The translations under genes were made by a program, and so were the position numbers. Of a stretch of 64,000 nucleotides of DNA, positions 46,614 through 55,262 are shown in pieces. The stretch is from Mobilisporobacter senegalensis (GTDB taxonomy: Bacteria > Bacillota > Clostridia > Lachnospirales > Lachnospiraceae), in the NCBI RefSeq assembly GCF_003752155.1, contig NZ_RJVG01000010.1:1-64000 (forward strand), in the 5' to 3' direction. The stretch's first letter is position 1, and each line of letters begins with the position of its first letter. The notes below the pieces were generated by a model that saw only the letters and a program-made list of their open reading frames with translations, was not told the origin of the DNA and searched no databases.

Positions 46614-47663
46614 CTATGCATTAATCACATGATGTCCAGCTGCTTTTAATAAACGGTTCATAATTGCTTGTCCAAGGCCGGCATCCCTAAAACTTTCAGT
46701 ATAAATATATTCTACCTCTAGATCATCAAATTCTCTAAGCAAAGCAAACATACTTCTTGCAATGGAAGTATTATCCTTTCTGGTACCAATAGATTTTATT
46801 ATCCCATAATTATAAGAATGAACCGTTTCATCCGTTGCTATAATACCAACCTTAATTCCATTTAAAACATTCTCTTTGGCTTTTTTGTTTATCTGGGATA
46901 TGACATCCTCTAAATTTCCTTCAAATATTGTAATATCCCCTTTAGGTGCATAATGTTTGTATTTCATACCAGGAGCTTTGGGTTTTATGTCGCTCTCTGA
47001 GTCCAGTATCGCCTGATCAATCTCAACTTCACCGATCACCGTCTCCAACATATCCTTTGTTATAAAGCCAGGTCTAAGTATTGTCGGTATATCGGATGTT
47101 ACATCAACAATTGTTGATTCTAAACCGATTCCAACCGGGCCGCCATCGATTATCATATCGATTTTACCATTAAGGTCATCCATAACATGTTCTGCTTTCG
47201 TTGGGCTTGGTCTTCCAGATGTATTGGCACTAGGAGCCGCAATATATACTCCTGATTCTTTAATCAGCGCAAGAGAGATAGGCTCTTCCGGCATTCTGAT
47301 AGCAACTGTATCCAGCCCCCCTGTTGTACTCATAGGAACTTTATCGCTTTTCTTAAATATGATTGTTAGAGGCCCTGGCCAAAATGCCTCTACTAAATTT
47401 TCTGCTACTTTAGGAATTTCACTTGCTAATTCATTTAATGCATCTTTATCTGCAATATGAATAATTAAAGGGTTATCTGAAGGCCTGCCCTTAGCTGCAT
47501 AAATTTTCCTGGCTGCCTCTTCATTTAACGCATTGGCACCAAGACCATAGACCGTTTCTGTTGGAAATGCTACAAGTCCGCCTCTTCTTAATATGTTAAT
47601 TGCTTCTTCTAACTCTTTCGTTTCAAATTTTACTTTATCTATTTTAATAATTTCTGTATTCAT
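46614..47663 (-). CDS. ywlC: L-threonylcarbamoyladenylate synthase (Sua5/YwlC)
   Basis: It is 349 residues from ATG 47663 (GGAGA upstream): N-terminal YrdC domain (LRRGGLVAFPTETVYGLGANAL, KGRPSDNPLIIHI, APSANTSGRPSPTKAEHV) plus the C-terminal Sua5 domain (KPKAPGMKYKHYAPKGDI). It makes the intermediate for t6A37 of tRNA. Confidence 0.95.
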   Translation of the reverse strand: MNTEIIKIDKVKFETKELEEAINILRRGGLVAFPTETVYGLGANALNEEAARKIYAAKGRPSDNPLIIHIADKDALNELASEIPKVAENLVEAFWPGPLTIIFKKSDKVPMSTTGGLDTVAIRMPEEPISLALIKESGVYIAAPSANTSGRPSPTKAEHVMDDLNGKIDMIIDGGPVGIGLESTIVDVTSDIPTILRPGFITKDMLETVIGEVEIDQAILDSESDIKPKAPGMKYKHYAPKGDITIFEGNLEDVISQINKKAKENVLNGIKVGIIATDETVHSYNYGIIKSIGTRKDNTSIARSMFALLREFDDLEVEYIYTESFRDAGLGQAIMNRLLKAAGHHVINA

Positions 47664-47781
47664 AATAATCTCCACTTTTCCTTTGTCATTATAACACTCT
47701 TTATAAAACTTGGCAATAAAAGCAAGTAATATTTTACATATATTTCCTTTTGTTGTTATGTACTTAAACTTATTTATGAAG

Positions 47782-48486
47782 TTATTCTACTATCCCGCTA
47801 ATATGTCTCATTATCCCAAGGTGGATTGCCCATGCCATTTTTTCCTGATAGACTTCATTCGCTAAAAGCTCTGCTTCCTGATCATTGGATAAGAAACCAC
47901 ACTCTACAATAATTAACGGACAAGATGATTTTTTTAATAAATAATAATCACTATTAGCTTTTGCTTTTCTTGTATTGTCATCTTTGACAGTTTCTTTTAT
48001 CTGTGCCTGAACGATTTCTGCAAGTGCCTTACCCTCTGTGGATTTTGAATGATAAAATACTTGAGCCCCTTTATATTTCTTTTGCTCAAAACTATTTTGA
48101 TGTATGCTTACTGCAATAATTGGGTTACTTTCATCCATCATGGAAATTCTTTTTCTAAGATCAGCCATTTTTTTATTACTATCAGACTCGCTATAATGCC
48201 CCATATCCTCAGTTCTTGTCATAACGACTTCTATATCATTTAATTCAAGAAAACTTTTTAATTTCATAGCAATAGCCAGATTAATGTCTTTTTCAAGTAC
48301 ATTATTCACACCTATTTTGCCTGGATCTCTTCCCCCATGTCCGGCATCGATTAGAACCACTAACTTCTCAGGTCTGCTTTTACTATGATTCATAACACTT
48401 TTTATTGCATCCCTGCCCTTTGTTGAGAATAAAACCATTGTTATAAAAACAATTACTAAAAATATAGTATCAAAATATTTCTTCAT
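47782..48486 (-). CDS. cwlD: N-acetylmuramoyl-L-alanine amidase CwlD
   Basis: It is 234 residues: signal anchor (FDTIFLVIVFITMVLFS) and an Amidase_3 domain with zinc ligands in VLIDAGHGGRDPG, EKDINLAIA, VSIHQNS, and catalytic Glu in LIIVECGFLSN. Length and N-terminal anchor fit CwlD, which starts muramic-lactam formation in spore cortex. Confidence 0.9.
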   Translation of the reverse strand: MKKYFDTIFLVIVFITMVLFSTKGRDAIKSVMNHSKSRPEKLVVLIDAGHGGRDPGKIGVNNVLEKDINLAIAMKLKSFLELNDIEVVMTRTEDMGHYSESDSNKKMADLRKRISMMDESNPIIAVSIHQNSFEQKKYKGAQVFYHSKSTEGKALAEIVQAQIKETVKDDNTRKAKANSDYYLLKKSSCPLIIVECGFLSNDQEAELLANEVYQEKMAWAIHLGIMRHISGIVE

Positions 48487-48541
48487 AGATGAATTCCTAA
48501 ATAGTCTCTAACTAATTTTTAATATATTCTATGAAAGAAAG

Positions 48542-48596
48542 AACAAAGGCAGAACGTTAAAAATGAATGAAAATGTTTTTAAGCTCCGCCTTTGTT
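48542..48596 (-). terminator. Terminator-like hairpin after the GH18 gene
   Basis: AACAAAGGC (48542-48550) pairs with GCCTTTGTT (48588-48596); the loop is long (37 bases) and the T-run is weak (TTCTTTC). It lies 1 bp from the stop codon. Confidence 0.55.
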
Positions 48597-48597
48597 A

Positions 48598-50301
48598 TTA
48601 ATTTATATATTTAATAATCGTATTCCAAATGCCCTTATCTTCTAAGCCTAACTTCCACGCCGCAACTCCAGCCACATCGTTATCGCTAATTACTTTTAAT
48701 TTAGCCTCTAAAGATTGTTCATCTTCAAGCCACATCTTAAATGTTGCGCCATCTTCTTCAAATTCACCGTAGTTCTGCTTTAGTTCCTCATCCCATACAA
48801 TTTTTGCATCATTTCTATCAAGCACGTTAGCCGCTTCCTTCATTCCATAAGCTTGTGATGTTACCTTAACGCCTTCACCTTCCGGGGTCTCTTTCCAAAG
48901 GCGGGTAAAGAACGGAATTCCTATAATTACTTTTTCTTTTGGTACTTCTTTTAAAGTATTCTCAACACCCGATTTCACAAAATTATAAGATGCTACAGAA
49001 CCACTCTTTTCTGATCCTCCATGAGTTTCATCATATGCCATAGTAATAACATAATCAACTACATTACCCTGTTCTTCTCTGTTATAATATGCAGAATATG
49101 CAGTTGGCACGTAGTTATCTACCGATAATATGATACCATTGTTTCTGCATTTCACAGAAAGTTCTCTGATAAATTGAATGAAATGAACTCCTGTATCTAA
49201 TGAAACTTTCTCAAAATCAATATTAATTCCGTCTAAGTTATACTGAATTCCATATGCAATCAAATTATTAATTAGTTTTTCTCTCTTTGAAGTTACAGAT
49301 AATAGATTATACATATTTATATCCGGATTAAAATCATCCACCAGAGCCCAAACCTCTATTCCTAAATCATGAGCTCTTTCTACATATCTTTCACTGGCAA
49401 GTGAAGATAGTTCTCCATCTTCGCTAATGACAGAAAACCAAGTAGGAGAAATAGTATTTACTCCTTTCACAGCTTCAAGCATATAAAGTAAATTATTATT
49501 CGCTGTCTGATTCGTTACCTGATGCCATGCCAAATTAATTTTGTAGTCTTTGTGGATGCTTGTGTACTCAGGCTCTTTAAAATTACTTTCTGTTACTTCG
49601 TAATAAGAGTTCTTTACATATTTTGTTTTAACGTAACCAATCACACCATCTTCAGTTATAACCTTGCTAAAACCTTCTACTGCACTTTCACCACTATCTA
49701 CAAACTCTACTTTCTGCCCTTCCTTTAATTGAACTAAGATATCACTTTTTATATCAGGTTTATATCTTAACTGAGTTTTCTTTTTTACACTGGCATATAA
49801 ATATTCTCCCCATTTATAATCTATAACAACTCTGTTGGGATCTTTATATACCTCATATTTTAGATCTGAATACATTTTAACAAAATCTAACGCAATATAA
49901 ACATTATCACCATCCACTTTGGTGATGGGATATTCTACCGTATTTTTACTTTTATTAATAAAATAATCCTGACTTGCTGCATCTGATTTAATTATTTCAT
50001 TAGGAGTAGTATAGATTAAAATATTTTCTTTTTCATCCCAATAAAATCTGGGATTAAGATATTCTACCACTGTATTGTAATTAATGTAAATCTGGTTTCC
50101 TTTTAGAATACCTTTGGTTTCATGTATATCATTCTGCAAAACAACTACGATTTCTTCCCCTTTTATTTGATAATAGTCAGTTAAATCCATGACTTTTTTA
50201 CTAGGAGTTAATTTCTTTATTAAAATTGCTGATATCGCTATTGTTATTATAAAAAGTACTATGAGTGTTCCCATAATAGCTTGTCTTTTTCTTCGATCCA
50301 T
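48598..50301 (-). CDS. GH18-type cell wall hydrolase with SH3 domain (spore germination YaaH-like)
   Basis: It is 567 residues: membrane anchor (IMGTLIVLFIITIAISAILI), a copper-amine-oxidase-N-like domain (~40-170), an SH3b domain (~175-235: TQLRYKPDIKSDILVQLKEGQKVEFV...GYVKTKYV), then GH18 (~250-567) with the catalytic motif LDGINIDFE, where Asn replaces one of the aspartates as often in YaaH/SleL-like enzymes. The acid Glu is present. Likely a peptidoglycan or cortex hydrolase acting outside the cell. Confidence 0.88.
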   Translation of the reverse strand: MDRRKRQAIMGTLIVLFIITIAISAILIKKLTPSKKVMDLTDYYQIKGEEIVVVLQNDIHETKGILKGNQIYINYNTVVEYLNPRFYWDEKENILIYTTPNEIIKSDAASQDYFINKSKNTVEYPITKVDGDNVYIALDFVKMYSDLKYEVYKDPNRVVIDYKWGEYLYASVKKKTQLRYKPDIKSDILVQLKEGQKVEFVDSGESAVEGFSKVITEDGVIGYVKTKYVKNSYYEVTESNFKEPEYTSIHKDYKINLAWHQVTNQTANNNLLYMLEAVKGVNTISPTWFSVISEDGELSSLASERYVERAHDLGIEVWALVDDFNPDINMYNLLSVTSKREKLINNLIAYGIQYNLDGINIDFEKVSLDTGVHFIQFIRELSVKCRNNGIILSVDNYVPTAYSAYYNREEQGNVVDYVITMAYDETHGGSEKSGSVASYNFVKSGVENTLKEVPKEKVIIGIPFFTRLWKETPEGEGVKVTSQAYGMKEAANVLDRNDAKIVWDEELKQNYGEFEEDGATFKMWLEDEQSLEAKLKVISDNDVAGVAAWKLGLEDKGIWNTIIKYIN

Positions 50302-50444
50302 CTTTGCACCTCCACTTTAATCTTTCTTATTATAACATTGATTCTTAGAATCGTCATTAGCGAATTCGACTTTTCTCAATCAAATTTTTCTTTTACTATA
50401 AAATTATCCCTTTTTTCTTGAGGCCAATGATGAATTTTTTTTAA

Positions 50445-50512
50445 GGAGCTGTTGTAAATATAAATATCTTCTATAAATGTTATGAGGAAAATTAATATAT
50501 TCGCAACAGCCC
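50445..50512. repeat. Long-loop hairpin GGAGCTGTTG/CAACAGCCC
   Basis: Arms 50445-50454 and 50504-50512 pair, with AT-rich sequence between that also pairs partly (AAATATA/TATATT). No T-run follows on either strand. It lies 18 bp after the hypothetical gene at 50530. Confidence 0.4.
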
Positions 50513-50529
50513 ATTATACGATATGCTTG

Positions 50530-50778
50530 CTAATAATTGCTAACTTTATCTAGACGAATCTGAATGATTTTCCCCTGTTCATCAGGAATATAGTCTCTCA
50601 TATAGCTGTCATCTGAAAGTATATTACAGATAAAATGATAATCATTAACATACGAACAGGTTCTATTATCAATTACAAAACTAATACCTAAATCTTGTGC
50701 CCAGATCATTTCTTCAATATTTCCCTTATAATAATTCTCATCCCTTTTCTGATGAGCGATTGTTTCCCTTATTAACAT
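50530..50778 (-). CDS. Hypothetical 82-residue protein
   Basis: GAGGGAG lies 8 bases before the ATG. It reads MLIRETIAHQKRDENYYKGN..., then VIDNRTCSYVNDYHFICNILSDDS, soluble, two Cys. It lies 160 bp downstream of the SAF-domain gene on the same strand. No family recognised. Confidence 0.6.
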   Translation of the reverse strand: MLIRETIAHQKRDENYYKGNIEEMIWAQDLGISFVIDNRTCSYVNDYHFICNILSDDSYMRDYIPDEQGKIIQIRLDKVSNY

Positions 50779-50939
50779 ACTAATTCTCCCTCTATTTTAT
50801 CTGATAATAATATCCAATTCTTTAAGATACCAATAAAACCGTTAAAATAAAACAGTGCATTTTACATTCGATAAGTAGGTCATGTTTGTGATATATTACA
50901 CTAATTATCTAAAGTAATTATTTCTTCAGCTTTATTCTG

Positions 50940-51674
50940 TTAATCTAAGTATACAATGTCCTCATCATAATCATTTGCATTAGTTGTATGACTGCCCTCT
51001 CCCCAGGTTGCAGTGTCTTCCACTAAAGCATCTGACATATGATCCAATTTATCAATTACTTTACGATATATTGATTCTTTCAGATGAATCCCTTTATTTA
51101 TGATATTTGGATCACTGTCAATTAATTTTCTAACTTCATCGTTGACTGGATAATTGGCTTTTGCTATATTCTGTGCTTCATTCAGATACTTAACCGCATA
51201 AATCACACTTCTTTCATAGTGGTATAAATCCACAAAAGCACTTGACATTCTAAGTATCTCTTCTTCCGAAACTTCAAGCCATATACAACTTTCCAGATTA
51301 TTATTAGATATTGATACGTCTATCACTCTTTTCTTTGGCAATACAATAAAATCCATACCATTCTCATATGATATTCTGATATCAATGTAATCGCCAATTG
51401 ATATCTTATCTGATAATTTAATATTATTATAATAATGCAGCCTTAAATCCGCTGCAATCTCTTCTCTTAATAGATTCTTAATAGGCTTTGCCTGCATTTC
51501 ATCTTTTATAGTGATTTCTTCTTTATATTCTTGTCTATCCTCTCCATCAGGCTCTGCCCTTGAGTTAAAGTAAAGAATAGAAGATAAAGATATTATAGCA
51601 ACTATAAATAAAACCATACCTATTATAATACCACGTCTTTTTAAACGTATCTTTCTTTGTCGTATAACTGACAC
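50940..51674 (-). CDS. SAF-domain membrane protein, CpaB/RcpC-like
   Basis: It is 244 residues starting at GTG after AAAGGAGGTGAAAT. Basic N-terminus (RQRKIRLKRRG), one membrane helix (IIIGMVLFIVAIISLSSILYF), a SAF-like segment (~65-100), and SIGDYIDIRISYENGMDFIVLPKKRVIDV, the RcpC/CpaB pattern of Flp pilus assembly proteins. No pilin, secretin or Tad ATPase is nearby, so it is an orphan. It lies in tandem with the two GTTH-type genes. Confidence 0.7.
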   Translation of the reverse strand: MSVIRQRKIRLKRRGIIIGMVLFIVAIISLSSILYFNSRAEPDGEDRQEYKEEITIKDEMQAKPIKNLLREEIAADLRLHYYNNIKLSDKISIGDYIDIRISYENGMDFIVLPKKRVIDVSISNNNLESCIWLEVSEEEILRMSSAFVDLYHYERSVIYAVKYLNEAQNIAKANYPVNDEVRKLIDSDPNIINKGIHLKESIYRKVIDKLDHMSDALVEDTATWGEGSHTTNANDYDEDIVYLD

Positions 51675-51700
51675 ATTTCACCTCCTTTTATAATAGTCAG

Positions 51701-52339
51701 TTATGATGGAAAGATTATTTTTTGAAACAATTCTTTGGTTTCCTTGGAAAGTAGAAGTGGATCTGGTTCATACCCAATACTATCTAATTTCAAATGTAAT
51801 TCATTTGAAGCAATTTTAATATCTTTTTTTTGAGCAAAAACTATAAGATACTTCCAATATAAAAACCCAGGTAATTCTTTTTTGCTTTTAACAAACAAAA
51901 AAAGAGTGTGCCTTTTCCATTCTGTCAAACTTCCTATCACTAATTTCACATCACAACGCAAAAATTCGCTTTTATTCTTATTGAAATCCATCCCAAAATC
52001 TAAGATAAAATATTCATACTCTTCATTTAATATTTCTATAAGATCTTTCTCCCTCACATTTTTGTAATAGGTAGTAGTGTATATTTTAAACTTTCTTTTC
52101 TCATAAAATTTATCCCCATTATTTTCATATGCATACAGAAGATGTTTAATATCATCTTCTTCATTCATCTCAAGATAGGCAGTTTTAAATCCCCTGCATT
52201 TACTTAAATAGTTTGCAAGCATGATGCTGGTATGGGTCACTCCTGCTCCTTTGTGAGTTCCAATTAATCCTATGACGATCTTATCAGGGTTTTTCCTGCC
52301 CCTTATTATATTACGTATTAATATCGGGTTTTTCTTCAC
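51701..52339 (-). CDS. Degenerate ParA/MinD-like protein ('VTH' P-loop)
   Basis: It is 212 residues starting at GTG (AAGGGG 7 bases upstream). The N-terminal strand and loop are IVIGLIGTHKGAGVTHTSIMLANYLS. The signature Lys of ParA/MinD (KGGxGKT) is kept at the first position, but the phosphate-binding GK is replaced by V-T-H. Walker B-like YFILDFGMD follows. Length and layout resemble CpaE-type receivers without pilus partners. The start overlaps the kinase 3' end by 29 bp. Confidence 0.75.
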   Translation of the reverse strand: MKKNPILIRNIIRGRKNPDKIVIGLIGTHKGAGVTHTSIMLANYLSKCRGFKTAYLEMNEEDDIKHLLYAYENNGDKFYEKRKFKIYTTTYYKNVREKDLIEILNEEYEYFILDFGMDFNKNKSEFLRCDVKLVIGSLTEWKRHTLFLFVKSKKELPGFLYWKYLIVFAQKKDIKIASNELHLKLDSIGYEPDPLLLSKETKELFQKIIFPS

Positions 52340-53768
52340 CCAGCAACCCCTTTTCCTGATCCACTGTATATGATCTGATTCTTTGATATATGAACTTGAA
52401 TATTTTAGATTTTTTCCTATTAAAATAACTATGACCCAATATCTCCTTAATAAGTTCAGAAATACTTTCGTTATGAGTTATCTTTAGCGGATTCACTACA
52501 TATGGAATTCTGCTGCAATTTTTACCATCCATAGATTTCACTGCTTCTCTAAACACTTTCCCATCAACAAAGTTAAATAAATAAGTAATATCTTTATATT
52601 CTATTAATTCATTTAACACTCTTTCTGAGTTAGAAAGTTCCCATTCCTTAGCGCCAAGAATTAAAATTCGAATATTTCCATCAAGAAAATCTATGAGATT
52701 CTCCTGGGTTAAGACCCCAAAATCTTTCACTATAATCTGATAATTTTTAAGAAGCTCTTTATCCAGCTCTTGTACTTCTGTCATATTACAGTCAAACAGG
52801 GTATAGATGTGTCTTTTCTCTTTCACATTTTTATATCTTTGGATTATGGATTTTACAACTCTATGATCATTTTGTTCCATGTAAATGCTGTTTGCTACAT
52901 ATTTATTAGTATAGGAAGTTATAAGAAGTGCTGTATGAGTAGTGCCGATCCTGTTTTGGGAGCCTGCCAGAGAGACAGTAAGAGATTTGTCAGATTTCAA
53001 AAGATTTGCAGCTAGACTGTTCTGCCTTATTTCTGATAATTTATTGTACAGATGTAAAACCGACTGATATCTATGTGAGGGGTAATATTTTAGACACTTA
53101 TTTATAATCCCTTTTAACTTCTTGGAACAGTTTGATACTTTATCAATATTCTTAAACTCATTGATTTTCCAATCAAATGTTCTTCCAGTCACCAGATAGA
53201 AAAGTAACATTCCTATACCATATACATCACAGCGTTCATCTATCTTTCCCTTTTTATATTGTTCAGGAGCAGCATACCCTTTTGTTCCTACCGTATGTGT
53301 ATACTTTTCAGGTTCTTTAAAATAGACTGCCGTGCCAAAATCAATTAATTTTAGGGTATGATTTGAAACCATAATATTCTCTGGCTTTAAATCCAAATAT
53401 AAAATCGGTTTTTCATTTTTGTGTAAATATTGAATTAATTCGCAGATTTGCATTGAGAAATTAATAATGATGCTTTCTTGAATAAAACGATGATTAAGTC
53501 GAAATGACTTTAAAGATTCTCCTTCAATATATTCTTCAATAATGTAGGAACACCTGGGGTCTTCTTCAATATCATATATTATAGGAATATTTGAGTGTCT
53601 AAGATTTTTTAAAATGTAAGCTTCCCTAAGTGCATCCTTATAGAATGGATTGTCTTTTCTAATACACTTAATTGCTCTAAAAGATTCTAATTTGATATGC
53701 CTAGCAAGATAAACCGTAGCGCTGCCACCACTTCCAAGTATTTTAACGATACGATACTTGTCAAACAA
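52311..53768 (-). CDS. Ser/Thr protein kinase fused to a degenerate ParA/MinD-like domain
   Basis: It is 485 residues. Residues 1-~250 form an apparently active Hanks-type kinase: G-loop GSGGSATV (12-19), Lys34, Glu49, catalytic loop YLDLKPEN with Asp126 (the HRD is YLD, a non-RD kinase), DFG 143-145 and the APEQ motif. From ~260 comes a second domain starting SLTVSLAGSQNRIGTTHTALLITSYTNKY, a ParA-like fold whose P-loop reads GTTH instead of GKT, with a Walker-B-like IIVKDFG. No membrane helix or PASTA domain. The start codon is TTG, overlapping a seven-codon upstream frame. Confidence 0.85.
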   Translation of the reverse strand: MFDKYRIVKILGSGGSATVYLARHIKLESFRAIKCIRKDNPFYKDALREAYILKNLRHSNIPIIYDIEEDPRCSYIIEEYIEGESLKSFRLNHRFIQESIIINFSMQICELIQYLHKNEKPILYLDLKPENIMVSNHTLKLIDFGTAVYFKEPEKYTHTVGTKGYAAPEQYKKGKIDERCDVYGIGMLLFYLVTGRTFDWKINEFKNIDKVSNCSKKLKGIINKCLKYYPSHRYQSVLHLYNKLSEIRQNSLAANLLKSDKSLTVSLAGSQNRIGTTHTALLITSYTNKYVANSIYMEQNDHRVVKSIIQRYKNVKEKRHIYTLFDCNMTEVQELDKELLKNYQIIVKDFGVLTQENLIDFLDGNIRILILGAKEWELSNSERVLNELIEYKDITYLFNFVDGKVFREAVKSMDGKNCSRIPYVVNPLKITHNESISELIKEILGHSYFNRKKSKIFKFIYQRIRSYTVDQEKGLLGEEKPDINT

Positions 53769-54001
53769 TATTTGCTGTATACATTATCTCCTTTCCATCA
53801 GAAATATTATCTTTTGAATCATATATCTCTTAAAAAGATTATAAACTTATTAACATACAGTTGCAATAATTTTTTAATGGTGAAAATAAACAAATATTTT
53901 GTATATGTTTGTAATATTATACCGAAAAAAGGATATCTTTTTTATACGAAACTATGTTATACTTTGTTATGTATTGTCATAATAATTTAATACTTTATTT
54001 A
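53769..54001. other. Divergent intergenic region between the kinase and mecA genes
   Basis: Minus strand: AAAGGAGATAATG at about 53782-53795 is a strong ribosome site feeding a seven-codon frame (ATG TAT ACA ... GTT TGA) that ends over the kinase TTG start. The rest is AT-rich; I see no reliable kinase promoter and no RNA gene. Confidence 0.4.
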
Positions 54002-54030
54002 TTGACTTTATATGGTTTTTAACTTATACT
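54002..54030 (+). promoter_or_regulatory. Promoter of mecA
   Basis: TTGACT (54002-54007), 17 bp, TATACT (54025-54030). The leader to the ATG at 54160 is about 120 bases and contains an AT-rich dyad ATTATAATATATAAT (54041-54055). Confidence 0.7.
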
Positions 54031-54159
54031 TTTTTTACATTATAATATATAATGTATCATGTCAATACTATAGACTAGAAGATGATAATATATTATATTA
54101 ATACTAAGATTTAGAACTAACAATGGCTGATGCCGATTATATAAAAAGGATGTGATTCT

Positions 54160-54960
54160 ATGAAGATAGAAAAGATCAGTGATAATCAAATCCGTTGCAC
54201 TTTAAGTAAAGAAGACTTGGCAGACAGAGAACTTAGGATCAGTGAACTAGCTTATGGAACTGAAAAAGCAAAAAATCTTTTTCGTGATATGATGCAACAA
54301 GCTTCATATGAATTTGGCTTTGAAGCAGATGATATTCCTCTCATGATAGAAGCAATACCAATATCCAGCGAATGCTTAATATTGGTAATTACTAAAGTTG
54401 AAAATCCAGATGAACTTGATACCAGGTTCTCAAAGTTTTCTGAATCCCGTGACAGCGATATGGAAGATTTCGACTATGAAAATACTGAAGATACCGATAA
54501 TTCTTATGCAGATGAAATTATTAATTCTTTTGCCCATTTAGATGAAATATTGGATCCTGAATCTAAGAATACCGAAGAAGATACTAACTTTATACCTCTC
54601 CCTAAGGCTTTAGGTTCCAGTAAGTCTAATAAAAAAGAAGAGGTGAAAGAAGTTACTCCGGCCATGAATCTTATGAAAGTGTATTCCTTTGATACACTTG
54701 ATGATGTAATTCATTTAGCTAATATTGTTGTATTCTACTATAAAGGTAAGAATAGTCTTTATAAGAATCAGGATAATAAAAGATATTATCTAATAACTTA
54801 TAAATCAGATCATTCACCAAAAGAATACAATAAAGTATGTAATATAATATCTGAATATGGAAAGATTGAACGCACTACTTATGCAAGTTCTTCTTATTTT
54901 GATGAGCATTATCAAATTATAATCAGAGATCAAGCAATACAATTATTATCTTCCATGTAG
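54160..54960 (+). CDS. mecA: Adaptor protein MecA
   Basis: It is 266 residues. The N-terminal domain (MKIEKISDNQIRCTLSKEDLADRELRISELAYGTEKAKNLFRDMMQQASYEFGF) and C-terminal domain (YSFDTLDDVIHLANIVVFYYKGKNSLYKNQDNKRYYLITYKSD...) match MecA, separated by an acidic linker. It delivers substrates to ClpC. Confidence 0.93.
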   Translation: MKIEKISDNQIRCTLSKEDLADRELRISELAYGTEKAKNLFRDMMQQASYEFGFEADDIPLMIEAIPISSECLILVITKVENPDELDTRFSKFSESRDSDMEDFDYENTEDTDNSYADEIINSFAHLDEILDPESKNTEEDTNFIPLPKALGSSKSNKKEEVKEVTPAMNLMKVYSFDTLDDVIHLANIVVFYYKGKNSLYKNQDNKRYYLITYKSDHSPKEYNKVCNIISEYGKIERTTYASSSYFDEHYQIIIRDQAIQLLSSM

Positions 54961-54963
54961 ACA

Positions 54964-54992
54964 AAATGCCCCCTATTTGCGGGGCATTTTTT
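54964..54992 (+). terminator. Terminator of mecA
   Basis: AAATGCCCC (54964-54972) and GGGGCATTT (54981-54989) form the stem, T6 follows; 4 bp past the stop. Confidence 0.93.
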
Positions 54993-55094
54993 ATGTAATA
55001 GGAATCCCTCTTACTTACATAAAAACCGCATCTCATTTTGTTATTGATAAATATTTTTATGTTTCTGAAAAAATACAAGAATTCTTATCATTTT

Positions 55095-55180
55095 AGTATC
55101 CAAAGAACTTGACGTGTATACAGTATTCATATATAATACAAAATACACAGGATATATATATTGTATACAGTATCCAAAGA
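55095..55180 (+). promoter_or_regulatory. Formate-lyase promoter with a duplicated operator-like box
   Basis: TTGACG (55109-55114), 17 bp, TATAAT (55132-55137). TGTATACAGTAT occurs at 55115-55126, filling the spacer, and again at 55162-55173 just after the predicted start. AGTATCCAAAGA also occurs twice, at 55095-55106 and 55169-55180. A factor binding both boxes would block or control initiation. The leader is about 120 bases. Confidence 0.7.
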
Positions 55181-55262
55181 TTTGAAAATTATATTATTTC
55201 GGTAACTGCAGATGTGAAAATATCATGTCTGTTCATTCATTATATTATTAGGAGGTTATCTT

